Shown here one piece after another: positions 1 through 7,361 of a DNA stretch of 41,899 nt (its first letter is position 1; each line of letters opens with the position of its first letter). The position numbers and the translations under genes were made by a program. Below the pieces are notes generated by a model that searched no databases, was not told the origin of the DNA, and saw nothing but the letters and a program-made list of their open reading frames with translations. The stretch covers positions 1-41,899 of the forward strand of contig JAGWBB010000017.1 of assembly GCA_021296095.1 (NCBI GenBank). The letters run 5' to 3'. Source of the stretch: Desulfurellaceae bacterium. GTDB lineage: Bacteria > Desulfobacterota > Binatia > Bin18.

Positions 1-1
1 G

Positions 2-454
2 AGCGATGAGTACCTGCGGGCGATGAAGACCCTGTGGACGCAGCCCGACCCGGAATTTGAGGGGGAATTCGTCAGCTTCAGCGATATCGAGTGTGAGCCA
101 AAGCCGCTCCAGCAGCCGCCGCCGATCTGGCTCGGCGGTCACTCGGCCCGCGCCATGCGGCGGGTAGTCGAGTTCGGCGACGGTTGGCTGGCCGTACCCA
201 AGAGCGTTGCGGCGTTTCATGACAGCCTGGGCGCCCTCCGGGTCGCCGCCGAACAAGCCGGTCGGGCGATGAGCGATATCCAGATCATGATCAGCCCGAT
301 GTACGTCGATTCGGTCGATGCCTACGTCGAAGAGTTCAAACGCTACAGCGCTATGGGCTACGATTCCTTCTTTGCCACGCTGCCCTTCTGGGCCCGGGGC
401 CTGGACGGCATTCAGCAGGCCATGGACGACTTTGCGCGCAAGATGAACATGTAA
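2..454 (+). CDS. LLM-class F420/FMN-dependent oxidoreductase, C-terminal part (5' truncated)
   Basis: The frame is open from the first bases of the window, so the gene begins upstream and only about 150 C-terminal residues are present. The segment IWLGGHSARAMRRVVEFGDG followed by GWLAVP is the typical beta-strand and loop of bacterial luciferase-like TIM-barrel enzymes of the F420-dependent type, which transfer hydride between reduced flavin or F420 and small organic substrates. It ends 17 bp before the hydrolase gene and is read with it and the hydroquinone dioxygenase genes, so a role in the same catabolic operon is likely. The substrate cannot be predicted. Family assignment is secure; F420 versus FMN is inference. 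Confidence 0.85.
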   Translation, partial: SDEYLRAMKTLWTQPDPEFEGEFVSFSDIECEPKPLQQPPPIWLGGHSARAMRRVVEFGDGWLAVPKSVAAFHDSLGALRVAAEQAGRAMSDIQIMISPMYVDSVDAYVEEFKRYSAMGYDSFFATLPFWARGLDGIQQAMDDFARKMNM

Positions 455-471
455 GCCGGCAAGGGGCAGTC

Positions 472-1247
472 ATGGGATGGGCGACGATTGACGGGCTTAA
501 GATTCACTACCACACCGCCGGAGACCTCTCGGCGCCACCGTGCACGGCACGGGCTGCGACGGGCGGGTGTGGGCGCGTCACATGGCAGCCCTGGCCGACC
601 GCCATGCTGCGGTCGCCATTGACCTGCCCGGCCACGGCCGCTCAGCGGGCGACGGTTTTCGGGGGGTGGCGGATTATGCCTATTGTGTGGCCCGGCTGGC
701 CGCCCATCTGGAATGGGACCGCTGTGTTGTCGCCGGCCACTCCCTGGGTGGGGGCATCGCCCTGGCCCTGGCCGTTTACCACGCCGAGTTGCTGGACGGC
801 CTGCTGCTGATCGACACCGGGGCTCGGCTGCGCGTCAATCCGACCATCCTGGAAAATGCCCGTCGGGCGGTCGAGGGCGAACAACCCTTGGCGCTCGATC
901 CGCGCATGGGCTATGCCACAAGCACGCCCCAGTCGGTGATTGACGAAATCGAGGCGCTCAGCGCCGACACCGACCCCCGGGTCACCTACAAAGACTGGAT
1001 CAGCGACGACAGCTTTGACTTCATGAGCCGGCTGAGCGGCATTCAGGTCCCGAGTCTGGCCATTTGCGGCGATGAGGACCGCTTCACCCCGGTCAAGTAC
1101 CACGTCTACCTGCGCGACCGGATGCCCAACTGTCAGCTGGCCATCATCACCCGGGCCGGCCATTGGACGTATGCCGAGCAGCCGCAGGCCTTCGACCGGG
1201 TTGTCCGCTCCTACCTGGACACGCTTCCTCCGCAACGGAGCGAATAG
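472..1247 (+). CDS. Alpha/beta hydrolase with an apparent internal frameshift
   Basis: Residues typical of an alpha/beta hydrolase N-terminus are encoded from ATG 472 (MGWATIDGLKIHYHTAG), but the frame changes near 538-541, and the rest, from VHGTGCDGRVW onward, is in the frame of position 540. The usual core strand before HGTG (APPxLLVHG) looks short, which suggests loss of one plus a multiple of three bases. The downstream part keeps the nucleophile elbow GHSLGG, the acid region GDEDRFTP and the catalytic histidine in AGHWTY. Homologues in aromatic catabolism hydrolyse ring-cleavage products, esters or lactones; the neighbouring hydroquinone dioxygenase fits that. A GTG at 540 could start a shortened protein, but it would lack the first strand and part of the oxyanion loop. 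Sequencing error or a recent mutation are both possible. Confidence 0.8.
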
Positions 1248-1303
1248 CGCGGCAGACTCGCGGCAAAGCAAGGCGATCTTCAGACTCCGAAGGAGACGGA
1301 ACC

Positions 1304-1804
1304 ATGTCTGAGTACACCACCGTGTTCGGCTCACTCGACCGCTACGAAAAAGGCCGGCTCGAAATCATCGACGACGACCCGCGCCACTACGCCTTTTCCA
1401 ATGTGTTCGAGGTGGCGGCTCAGGCGCAGCCGTATGAAAAAATCGCGGTGGCAAAAAACCTGGAATACGTGGTCGAGGTCATCCGTGCCGAGGGCCGCTC
1501 GGACTGGTTTGCGTGTGCCCATGACGAGTTTGCCGTGGTCCTGGACGGCCAGGTGGAGATTCATCTGCTCAAACTCGACGATCCGCGGTCCGTCCTGGCC
1601 CAGGACAGCCACGGCGCGGTGCGCGTTCCCGGCAGCCCGGTCGGTCGCAAAATGGGCTGGATGAAACTCAGTCGTGGCCATCAGGCCCTGCTGCCCGCAG
1701 ACGCGGCGTATCAATTTGTCGCCGCACAGCCCGGCGTCGTCCTGCTGCAAACCCTGCACGGCGATCTCACCGTCGAGAAGTGGGCCGAGGTGTGCCAAGC
1801 ATAG
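1304..1804 (+). CDS. hapC: Hydroquinone 1,2-dioxygenase small subunit (HapC-like)
   Basis: This 166-residue protein has the size of HapC/PnpC, the small subunit of two-component hydroquinone dioxygenase, and it sits directly upstream of a clear large subunit. The sequence is cupin-like (EFAVVLDGQVEIHLLKLDD near residues 75-95, then LPADAAYQF and GVVLLQTLHGDLTVEKW at the end). An open frame extends upstream to 1163, but AGGAG at 1291-1295 lies 8 nt before ATG 1304, so I start there. The pair cleaves hydroquinone to 4-hydroxymuconic semialdehyde using Fe(II). Assignment of this subunit rests on size, cupin character and gene order; assignment of its partner rests on metal ligands. Confidence 0.8.
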   Translation: MSEYTTVFGSLDRYEKGRLEIIDDDPRHYAFSNVFEVAAQAQPYEKIAVAKNLEYVVEVIRAEGRSDWFACAHDEFAVVLDGQVEIHLLKLDDPRSVLAQDSHGAVRVPGSPVGRKMGWMKLSRGHQALLPADAAYQFVAAQPGVVLLQTLHGDLTVEKWAEVCQA

Positions 1805-1859
1805 TGTGCCAGGTATAGCATCCAGGCATAGGGCGACAGACCCGAAGAGGAGAGACACC

Positions 1860-2843
1860 ATGCCGAGTGCTTCAGATCCCCACCCCACCACCGGCTATAC
1901 AAGCTTCCAGCTGGGCCGGTTCTCGTTCAGCCGAGACGAATATTTTGTGACCGTCAGCTGGCCCGCCCGGGAAACCCAGCTGTCTCACACCATGCCGGTT
2001 GACGCCTTCCTGCGCGCCCTGGTCCGAGACGTAGCCTGGGGCTTCTTCTACGGCTGGGTCAATTTCGACACCGTGCTGGGCACGCGCAACAGGTATGGCA
2101 GGGTGGAACTGTACGCCGGCCGGTATGACGACAGCTACCACCGGGCTGGCCTCGACTATGTCGAAAGTTTTGACACGCCCCAGATTCTGGACACCTTCCA
2201 GGCCATGCTGGCCGACTGGACCAACGCCGGCTTTGATCCCTTTGCCGCTCCGGCCGAGACCGGCACGTCCGTGTTTGGCAAAAAACACGGGACCAACAGA
2301 GCTGCGATTGAACGCCAGCGGGAGACATGCAAACGCATGCCGGGCTTACCCGGCGATGCCTCCCTGCGGTCGGACGAGAGCGGCTATCCGGTCAACCGGG
2401 CGTTTGCCGACGTGGACCAGGATGAACCGGAGGTCCACGCCGAGCCGGGCTTTGAGAATGAGGTCCACGCCTTCAACCTGTTCAAGTATCTGTCCCGCTC
2501 GGACGTGACCTGGAACCCGTCGGTCGTCTCGGTCTGCCGCAACAGCCTGTTCTGTCCGACCACCGAGGAACACATCCTGCCCGTCATCCACGGCAACGAC
2601 CGGGTCGAGTGGTTCATTCAGCTCAGCGATCAGATCACCTGGCAGGTCAGCGACAAAGCAACTGGCCGACCCCGGGCGCGGGTCATCATGAAGCCGGGCG
2701 ATGTGGCGGCCATGCCGGCCGATATTCGGCACCAAGGCTTCTCGCCCAAGCGGGCCATGCTGCTGGTGTGGGAAAATGCCACGCCGGGGCTGGCCGACAA
2801 ATACGACGCGGGCGAGCTGTCGCCCTACCCGATTGCGCTGTAG
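1860..2843 (+). CDS. hapD: Hydroquinone 1,2-dioxygenase large (iron-binding) subunit (HapD-like)
   Basis: This 327-residue protein is read from ATG 1860 behind AGGAGA at 1848-1853. The C-terminal third holds IHGNDRVEWF and PADIRHQGF. His244, Glu250 and His291 reproduce exactly the spacing (6 and 47 residues) of the iron ligands described for hydroquinone dioxygenases (His258, Glu264, His305), a type II extradiol enzyme family with a cupin fold. The enzyme opens hydroquinone between carbons 1 and 2 to give 4-hydroxymuconic semialdehyde in 4-nitrophenol, 4-hydroxyacetophenone and related pathways. The downstream steps (semialdehyde dehydrogenase, maleylacetate reductase) are not in the window; the hydrolase and LLM enzyme upstream may supply substrate. 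The + strand operon ends here, with a convergent gene 20 bp away. Confidence 0.9.
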   Translation: MPSASDPHPTTGYTSFQLGRFSFSRDEYFVTVSWPARETQLSHTMPVDAFLRALVRDVAWGFFYGWVNFDTVLGTRNRYGRVELYAGRYDDSYHRAGLDYVESFDTPQILDTFQAMLADWTNAGFDPFAAPAETGTSVFGKKHGTNRAAIERQRETCKRMPGLPGDASLRSDESGYPVNRAFADVDQDEPEVHAEPGFENEVHAFNLFKYLSRSDVTWNPSVVSVCRNSLFCPTTEEHILPVIHGNDRVEWFIQLSDQITWQVSDKATGRPRARVIMKPGDVAAMPADIRHQGFSPKRAMLLVWENATPGLADKYDAGELSPYPIAL

Positions 2844-2863
2844 TCGGCCGTACCCGGTTCGGT

Positions 2864-3739
2864 CTATACGGCCTGGGCCCGCTCCACGATCGGCGCCACC
2901 CGGTCGATACAGCCGAGCGGGTTACCCTCGGCAATCTCTTTGGCAAACGGCTGTGAGAAGAGCACAATCCGACTCGCCCCCGCATCCCGGAAGGCGGCCA
3001 GCTCGTCAGCCGACAGGCCGCCGTCTTTGGGATCGACAAAGGCCGACATCTGGAGAGCGTCAGGATCGCGCCCGGCTTCTCTGGTCAGCTCCCGAATGGT
3101 GTTGACCTTGGCTTTATAGTCCTCGGGATCAAACGCCAGCGGACACCAGCCGTCATAGGTACGGGCGACCCGTTCGAGCGCTTTTGGCACGTGTCCGCCC
3201 AGAAAGATCGGCGGACCGGACGGCTGGACCGGTTTGGGATCGCAATACACGGGCGGGAACTGAACCATTTCGCCCTGATAGCTCGGCTCCTGCTGGGTCC
3301 AGCACAGGCGCAGCGCCTCGGTCGTCTCACGCAGCCGTCTCCAGCGCAACCGAAAGCTGGTGCCCATGACCTCGGTCTCCTCCCGCAGCCAGCCCGCGCC
3401 GACCCCGATCATGACCCGACCGTTGGAGTACATGTCGAGGCTGGCAATGACCTTGGCCGTGATCAGCGGCTCGCGCTCCGGGAACAGACAGATGCCGGTC
3501 GCCAGCTTGAGGCGTGAGGTCACCGCCGCAGCCATGGTCAGGGCCACAAACGGGTCTGCCCAGCGGTTGTAGTGCCGGGGCAAGGTGCCTCCACCCGGGA
3601 CTTCGGTTTTGAAGCCGACCGGAATCACCGGGTGTTCTGGAATCCACAGCGACTCAAAGCCGAGGCTCTCTACCCGCTGGGCAATGTCGGCAATGTTCTT
3701 GGTATCGGACGTGGCTGGAACGAGAATGCCAATTTCCAT
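2864..3739 (-). CDS. LLM-class F420-dependent oxidoreductase (TIGR03619-like)
   Basis: This 291-residue protein begins MEIGILVPATSDTKN; the start at 3739 is preceded by GGGGGGAG on the - strand, and the open frame upstream of it has no family-like sequence. Features of the F420-dependent luciferase-like group are ESLGFESLWIPEH, LATGICLFPEREP, GRVMIGVGAGWLREE and IFLGGHVPKALERVA. Such enzymes use F420H2 or FMNH2 for reductions or oxygenations of organic compounds. The gene converges on the hydroquinone dioxygenase operon and is separated by about 160 bp from the selenoprotein gene on the same strand. The substrate is unknown. Confidence 0.88.
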   Translation of the reverse strand: MEIGILVPATSDTKNIADIAQRVESLGFESLWIPEHPVIPVGFKTEVPGGGTLPRHYNRWADPFVALTMAAAVTSRLKLATGICLFPEREPLITAKVIASLDMYSNGRVMIGVGAGWLREETEVMGTSFRLRWRRLRETTEALRLCWTQQEPSYQGEMVQFPPVYCDPKPVQPSGPPIFLGGHVPKALERVARTYDGWCPLAFDPEDYKAKVNTIRELTREAGRDPDALQMSAFVDPKDGGLSADELAAFRDAGASRIVLFSQPFAKEIAEGNPLGCIDRVAPIVERAQAV

Positions 3740-3901
3740 CTTCTCTCCCCCCTTTTCATAGCATTGGAATTGGAGAAAAACCGTTGCGAGCGTCGGGAGA
3801 ACAAGGCGCGAGAAGACGAGAAACCGGAGTGTCCATAAGGGTACATGAGGATTTTGAGTCTTCGAGGAACGCCGGTATCCCAAGCGCAGCAGGTTTTTCC
3901 T

Positions 3902-5059
3902 TTAGTCGAGCGGAATGCTGTCCATGGGCAGCAGAAAGGCCCACAGGTCGCGTCGGACGCCGGCATTTTTCATGGCCAGCTGGGCCGAACGAATAACCTC
4001 GCCAGCCTTGGTCGCGTCCCGGTACCAGCGTGCGCTGGCCCAGGCTGCGGGCGTGTGATCGACGATGGCCAACGCCGCAGTCTCATAATAGCCCCGGATG
4101 TCCTGGGCCACCCGAGCCGGAATGCCGGGGATTCTGGCCTCTTTCCACGGCGTGCCCTGGGCGATCCGAATGAATGCCTCAAGCGCCTGCGGAATATCGT
4201 CGGGACTGAGCGTGCGCGTGGCGGCGCCCCGCTCGCCGTGCTCGGCCACCGCCCGGTCGTAGGCGGTCCGCAGACCACGCGCCTCATCCACCGCCGGGTG
4301 GGCATCAGAGTCATAGCGGGGCGGCAGCGCGCACACCAAAACCTCCGAACCCTCGTCGGCCACCCGCTCGGGAAAATCTTCCAGAGCCGGCTGGCTGCGC
4401 TCCAGCAGGGAAAAACCATGCGCCAGCACCCGATGCTGGAAGGCCGCATCGCCGGGCTTGCCAAGCGGACGGCCGAGCGGGAAGTCGCAGAACAGGCCGC
4501 GCGGCGGGACCGTGTTGACCAGCTGCTCACGGATCGAGCCGAGCACGATCGTCGCCATCCCGGCCGCCTCGAAAATATGGGCCAGCGTACTCACGGTACG
4601 CGTACACAGCGGTCACACCGGGGTGAGCACGACGACATCAACACCCTGCCCGCGCAGATAGGCCGCCCCGGCCGGGCCGCCGTCCATGCGGAGCTGGGCC
4701 AGGTCAAACTGGTTGCCGGCGTAGGCCAGGTGCTGGTCGGCCACCTGACCGATCCTGCCCTGAGCGGCGAGTTCATCCAGCCGGTCCAACGGAAATACCA
4801 CGTTCAGATCGAGCGCCACGCCCGAGGCATCGAAGTTCGGACTCCAGTGGCCGACCAGATAGTCGCGCCGCGCGCTGTCGAGCACCCGATAGCTGGTATC
4901 CATGGGCGCAAAGTCATCCTGGTCGGGATGGTGGAGCGAGGCCGAGGTGACCAGCGCGACAGTCGCCCGCTCCAGCGGCGGAGGAACGCTGAAGGCCGGA
5001 TTCTCAAACACCGGACACTCGATGTTGCGGACCGCATCTTTGATTTCAGTATCGGACAT
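3902..5059 (-). CDS. GrdB/PrdB-like selenoprotein of the glycine/sarcosine/betaine/proline reductase family, with in-frame TGA read as selenocysteine
   Basis: Two open frames (5059 to 4613 and 4612 to 3902) are in the same reading frame, separated only by TGA at 4613-4615. Across the TGA the protein reads VVVLTPV-U-PLCTRTVSTLAHIF, the Sec-x-x-Cys-Thr motif of GrdB and PrdB reductase selenoproteins, with Sec at residue 149 and Cys at 152. The full product is 385 residues; homologous sequence continues on both sides (LVTSASLHHPDQ, then AAGMATIVLGS, PLGRPLGKPGD and GYYETAAL). The start ATG 5059 is preceded by GAGGAGG, overlapping the stop of the amidohydrolase gene, so the two are co-transcribed. 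Classical members reductively cleave C-N bonds in glycine, betaine or proline; here no GrdA, GrdC or thioredoxin partner is nearby, so the substrate is open. Reading the TGA as a real stop would leave two halves of one domain. Confidence 0.87.
4585..4615 (-). promoter_or_regulatory. Selenocysteine codon and SECIS-like hairpin
   Basis: The TGA at 4613-4615 is followed, 11 nt later on the - strand, by the stem GCGTAC (4601-4596), loop CGTGA (4595-4591) and stem GTACGC (4590-4585). It is a perfect 6-bp stem with a 5-nt loop carrying G at its second position, and its apical loop is about 17 nt after the TGA. That agrees with the general rules for bacterial SECIS elements, which sit inside the coding sequence and bind SelB. 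The hairpin is visible in the sequence; its function is inference. Confidence 0.7.
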
Positions 5060-5068
5060 GCCGCCTCC

Positions 5069-6268
5069 TCAGTCGAGCTTGTAGACCCTGGCCACGTTCT
5101 CACCCAGGATGCCACACCGGGCCGCGTCGGTCATCGGCGCCACCATCTCGCCCAGTTCTTCCAGATACTTAGCGGGATGGTCGGGATGGGGATAATCGCT
5201 GGCCCAGAAAAACTTGTCCTCACCGACCATGCCGGTCAGCGCGCTGATGGTCCGCTCTTCCGGGTCGGCCGAGATATAGCACTGGCGCTTGAAGTAATAC
5301 GAGGGCGGGTGTTTGAGCCTGACCGTTGCGCTGAGCGTCGTGCCTTTGAAGATGGCGTCGGCCCGGTCCAGGAAGTAGCCGATCCAACCGGCCTGCGACT
5401 CCAGCACCACGGTCCGCAGACGCGGGAAACGCTCGAACACGCCGAGCTGAAAAAAGGTGGCAAAGGCATGCTGCACCCCCTGGCCGGCAAACAGGTCGTT
5501 ATACCAGGCCGCCCAGCCGAACTTGTCATAGCGGTGGTGGATGCTGAACTCGGGCGGCTCAAAGGTCGGATGAATGGCCAGCGGCACATCGAGGTCTTGG
5601 GCTGCGGCAAAAACCGCGTCGTGGCGTACGTCGCCGTGCGGGATACGCGTCATCGTGAACGGGGCGACAAAGGCGCCTTTGCAGCCGTCCTCGACGGCCC
5701 GCTGCAGCTCACGGGCGGCCTCTTCGGGCTCGCCCAGGGACAGATGGGCGATCGGCACCAGCCGTCCGCCGGAATCACGGCAAAAGTCGGCGATCCAGCG
5801 GTTATAGGCCCGACAATAGGCGGCCGAAAGCTCGGCATCGAACAGCTCGGCTTCCCACAACAGGCCGAGCGTGGGATACAGCACGGCCTTTTCCATGCCC
5901 TCCTGTTCGAGGAGTGCCAGCCGCTCCTTCATATCCATGGTGCCGAACGCGGCACCCCTCAGGTAGGTCTGCTCGGGTCCCATCCGAATGGCCCGCATGT
6001 CTTCCGGGCTGACCTCGCCGTCCATGGCCCTGCGGCGCAGCTGCTGGGCTTCCTCGACCTGCTTGCCCATGCCGCCCAGCGTCCCCAGCATGCCGGGTTT
6101 GATCAGCCTGGCCCGCTTTTGATCGACCTCCAGATACTCATAGCCATCCTCGCCGACCCGCAGGCGCAGAGCCCGCTCACGATAGCGGGGTTCGAGATAG
6201 GTTTCCCACAAATCGGGCGGTTCCAGAATATGTCCGTCACAATCAATCACTACAGGTTCTACCGTCAT
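5069..6268 (-). CDS. Amidohydrolase family protein (ACMSD-like metal-dependent hydrolase/decarboxylase)
   Basis: This 399-residue protein starts at MTVEPVVIDCDGHILEPPDLW. The ATG at 6268 is preceded by GAGAGGACGGAGG, and the upstream frame extension has no family character. DCDGHILEP replaces the HxH of classical amidohydrolases with DxH, as in many ACMSD-like proteins; further markers are PLAIHPTFEPPEF (His), VVLESQAGWIGYFLDR and FFWASDYPHPDHP (metal Asp and His). Members hydrolyse or decarboxylate aromatic or acyl substrates using a divalent metal. It lies directly upstream of the selenoprotein gene with its stop inside that gene's ribosome-binding region, so the two products probably act on the same compound. 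Confidence 0.85.
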   Translation of the reverse strand: MTVEPVVIDCDGHILEPPDLWETYLEPRYRERALRLRVGEDGYEYLEVDQKRARLIKPGMLGTLGGMGKQVEEAQQLRRRAMDGEVSPEDMRAIRMGPEQTYLRGAAFGTMDMKERLALLEQEGMEKAVLYPTLGLLWEAELFDAELSAAYCRAYNRWIADFCRDSGGRLVPIAHLSLGEPEEAARELQRAVEDGCKGAFVAPFTMTRIPHGDVRHDAVFAAAQDLDVPLAIHPTFEPPEFSIHHRYDKFGWAAWYNDLFAGQGVQHAFATFFQLGVFERFPRLRTVVLESQAGWIGYFLDRADAIFKGTTLSATVRLKHPPSYYFKRQCYISADPEERTISALTGMVGEDKFFWASDYPHPDHPAKYLEELGEMVAPMTDAARCGILGENVARVYKLD

Positions 6269-6299
6269 AACCTCCGTCCTCTCAGGTCTTTTCGTTGCG

Positions 6300-6384
6300 C
6301 CCACAGGTCAATCATGCCTGCGGCAGGCTCGTCAAGTAGCCCGCCGCTCTTGAGCCGCCATCCCTGAGCAGCTTCCCTGCATAG
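6300..6384. repeat. Diverged direct repeat, copy A
   Basis: The segment from CCCACAGGTCAATCATG to CCCTGCATAGC is repeated at 7259-7358. Aligned by eye, the left 43 bp differ at seven positions and the right 41 bp at about four; copy B has some 15 extra bases in between. The two copies flank the tetR-like gene. This copy lies in the 5' leader of the amidohydrolase gene and contains the near-palindrome GCCTGCGGCAGGC. No terminal inverted repeat or transposase was seen. Its nature is unknown: dispersed repeat, mobile element remnant or duplicated regulatory segment. Confidence 0.7.
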
Positions 6385-6545
6385 CTACTGCGACTTGAAC
6401 GGCAAGTCACTAGTTATGCTAGGGCAACAACCTTGAAATGTACCAGGACCCGGCCTGACGGATAGTTGACATTTGTGACGATTATGGACAGTGTGGGCGT
6501 GTCACACGTGGGCAGTGTTTCAGCAAATGAAAGAGGAGGAGCCCC
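6385..6545 (+). promoter_or_regulatory. Leader of the tetR-like gene with possible operator sequences
   Basis: This non-coding interval between the divergent amidohydrolase and tetR genes contains TTGACA at 6466-6471 (a candidate -35 box, without a convincing -10 box at standard spacing), a split inverted repeat TGTGAC (6474-6479) and GTCACA (6501-6506), and the palindrome CACGTG at 6505-6510. TetR-family repressors usually bind inverted repeats in their own promoter, so this is the most likely operator region. The exact site cannot be fixed from one sequence. Confidence 0.35.
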
Positions 6546-7145
6546 TTGTCCGCCGCGCTTTCAAAAGACGAACAGTCTGAGAGAACCCGGAGAGCCTTGA
6601 TCGGCGTTGCCCGGGATATATTTACCGAGCAGGGCTATGCGCAAACCGCGACAGAAGAGATTGTGCGGCGCGCCGGGGTAACCAGAGGCGCGCTGTATTA
6701 CCACTATCGCGACAAAGCCGCCCTGTTTAAGGCGGTGTTTGAGGAAGAGAGGACCGCCTTGATCCAAGCGGTTCTCGAGCGCATACAGGCGGCCGAGGGC
6801 GACACCTGGCAGCGCTTCGTTGTGACGGGCTGCCACGCTTTTATCGAACATACCTCAAACCCGACCGTGCGGCGTATTGTCCATACCGACGGTCCGGCGG
6901 TCCTTGACTGGGTCGCGCTGCAACAGAGCGGGCCGGGGCTAATGCTGTTGCGCACCGTGTTCACACGGCTGATGGCCGAGGGACTGATCGAAGAGCAGCC
7001 GGTCGAATCCCTGGCCCGCCTGGCCTGGGCCATGCTCTTTGAGGCGGCGATCTATATCGGTCAGGCTGGCGATAGTGCGGAAGCCCGTGAGGAAGTGCTC
7101 AACACGCTGCTTCGCCTCATCGCCGGATTGCGACCCGACCCCTAG
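6546..7145 (+). CDS. TetR/AcrR family transcriptional regulator
   Basis: This 199-residue regulator has an N-terminal helix-turn-helix of the TetR type at residues 14-60 (ARDIFTEQGYAQTATEEIV, then RAGVTRGALYYHYRDKAALF). The remaining helical domain binds an unknown ligand. Translation probably starts at TTG 6546: GGAGGA at 6535-6540 is 5 nt upstream and the residues from there onward look like a normal TetR leader. It is divergent from the amidohydrolase/selenoprotein operon and upstream of the molybdenum hydroxylase genes, so it may repress one or both. Two copies of a repeat flank it. Confidence 0.9.
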   Translation: MSAALSKDEQSERTRRALIGVARDIFTEQGYAQTATEEIVRRAGVTRGALYYHYRDKAALFKAVFEEERTALIQAVLERIQAAEGDTWQRFVVTGCHAFIEHTSNPTVRRIVHTDGPAVLDWVALQQSGPGLMLLRTVFTRLMAEGLIEEQPVESLARLAWAMLFEAAIYIGQAGDSAEAREEVLNTLLRLIAGLRPDP

Positions 7146-7258
7146 ACCGGAAAGTACGGGTTCATGGTGCGGGGGGAGCCGCTGGAGCCACTCCCGTCTG
7201 TACCCCGTCACCCAACAGGTTCCGGTAGGGTGCGGACGACGCAGATCCTGGCCTTGTA

Positions 7259-7358
7259 CCCACTGGTCAATCATGTCTCCGGGAAGCTCGCCAAGTAACC
7301 CGGTTGCCTGTGGCCGACGCTCTTGAGCCGCCATCCCCGAGCAGCCACCCTGCACAGC
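7259..7358. repeat. Diverged direct repeat, copy B
   Basis: This is the second copy of the repeat at 6300-6384, with about 15 additional bases (near 7303-7317). Its right end stops 4 bp before the ATG of the FAD subunit gene, so it forms the leader of the molybdenum hydroxylase operon. The segment GCTCTTGAGCCGCCATCCC is identical in both copies. The shared position, upstream of each of the two operons flanking tetR, is compatible with a duplicated regulatory segment. Confidence 0.7.
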
Positions 7359-7361
7359 CAC

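Noticed and set aside
4613..4615. The TGA as a real stop that separates two genes
   Set aside because: Frame continuity, the Sec-x-x-Cys-Thr motif and homology on both sides point to recoding.
3845..6367. An 840-codon open frame on the + strand
   Set aside because: It is antisense to the amidohydrolase and selenoprotein genes, has no family-like sequence and no ribosome-binding site; high GC leaves such frames open by chance.
6505..6510. CACGTG palindrome as a specific binding site
   Set aside because: Six-base palindromes are frequent by chance; no supporting second site.
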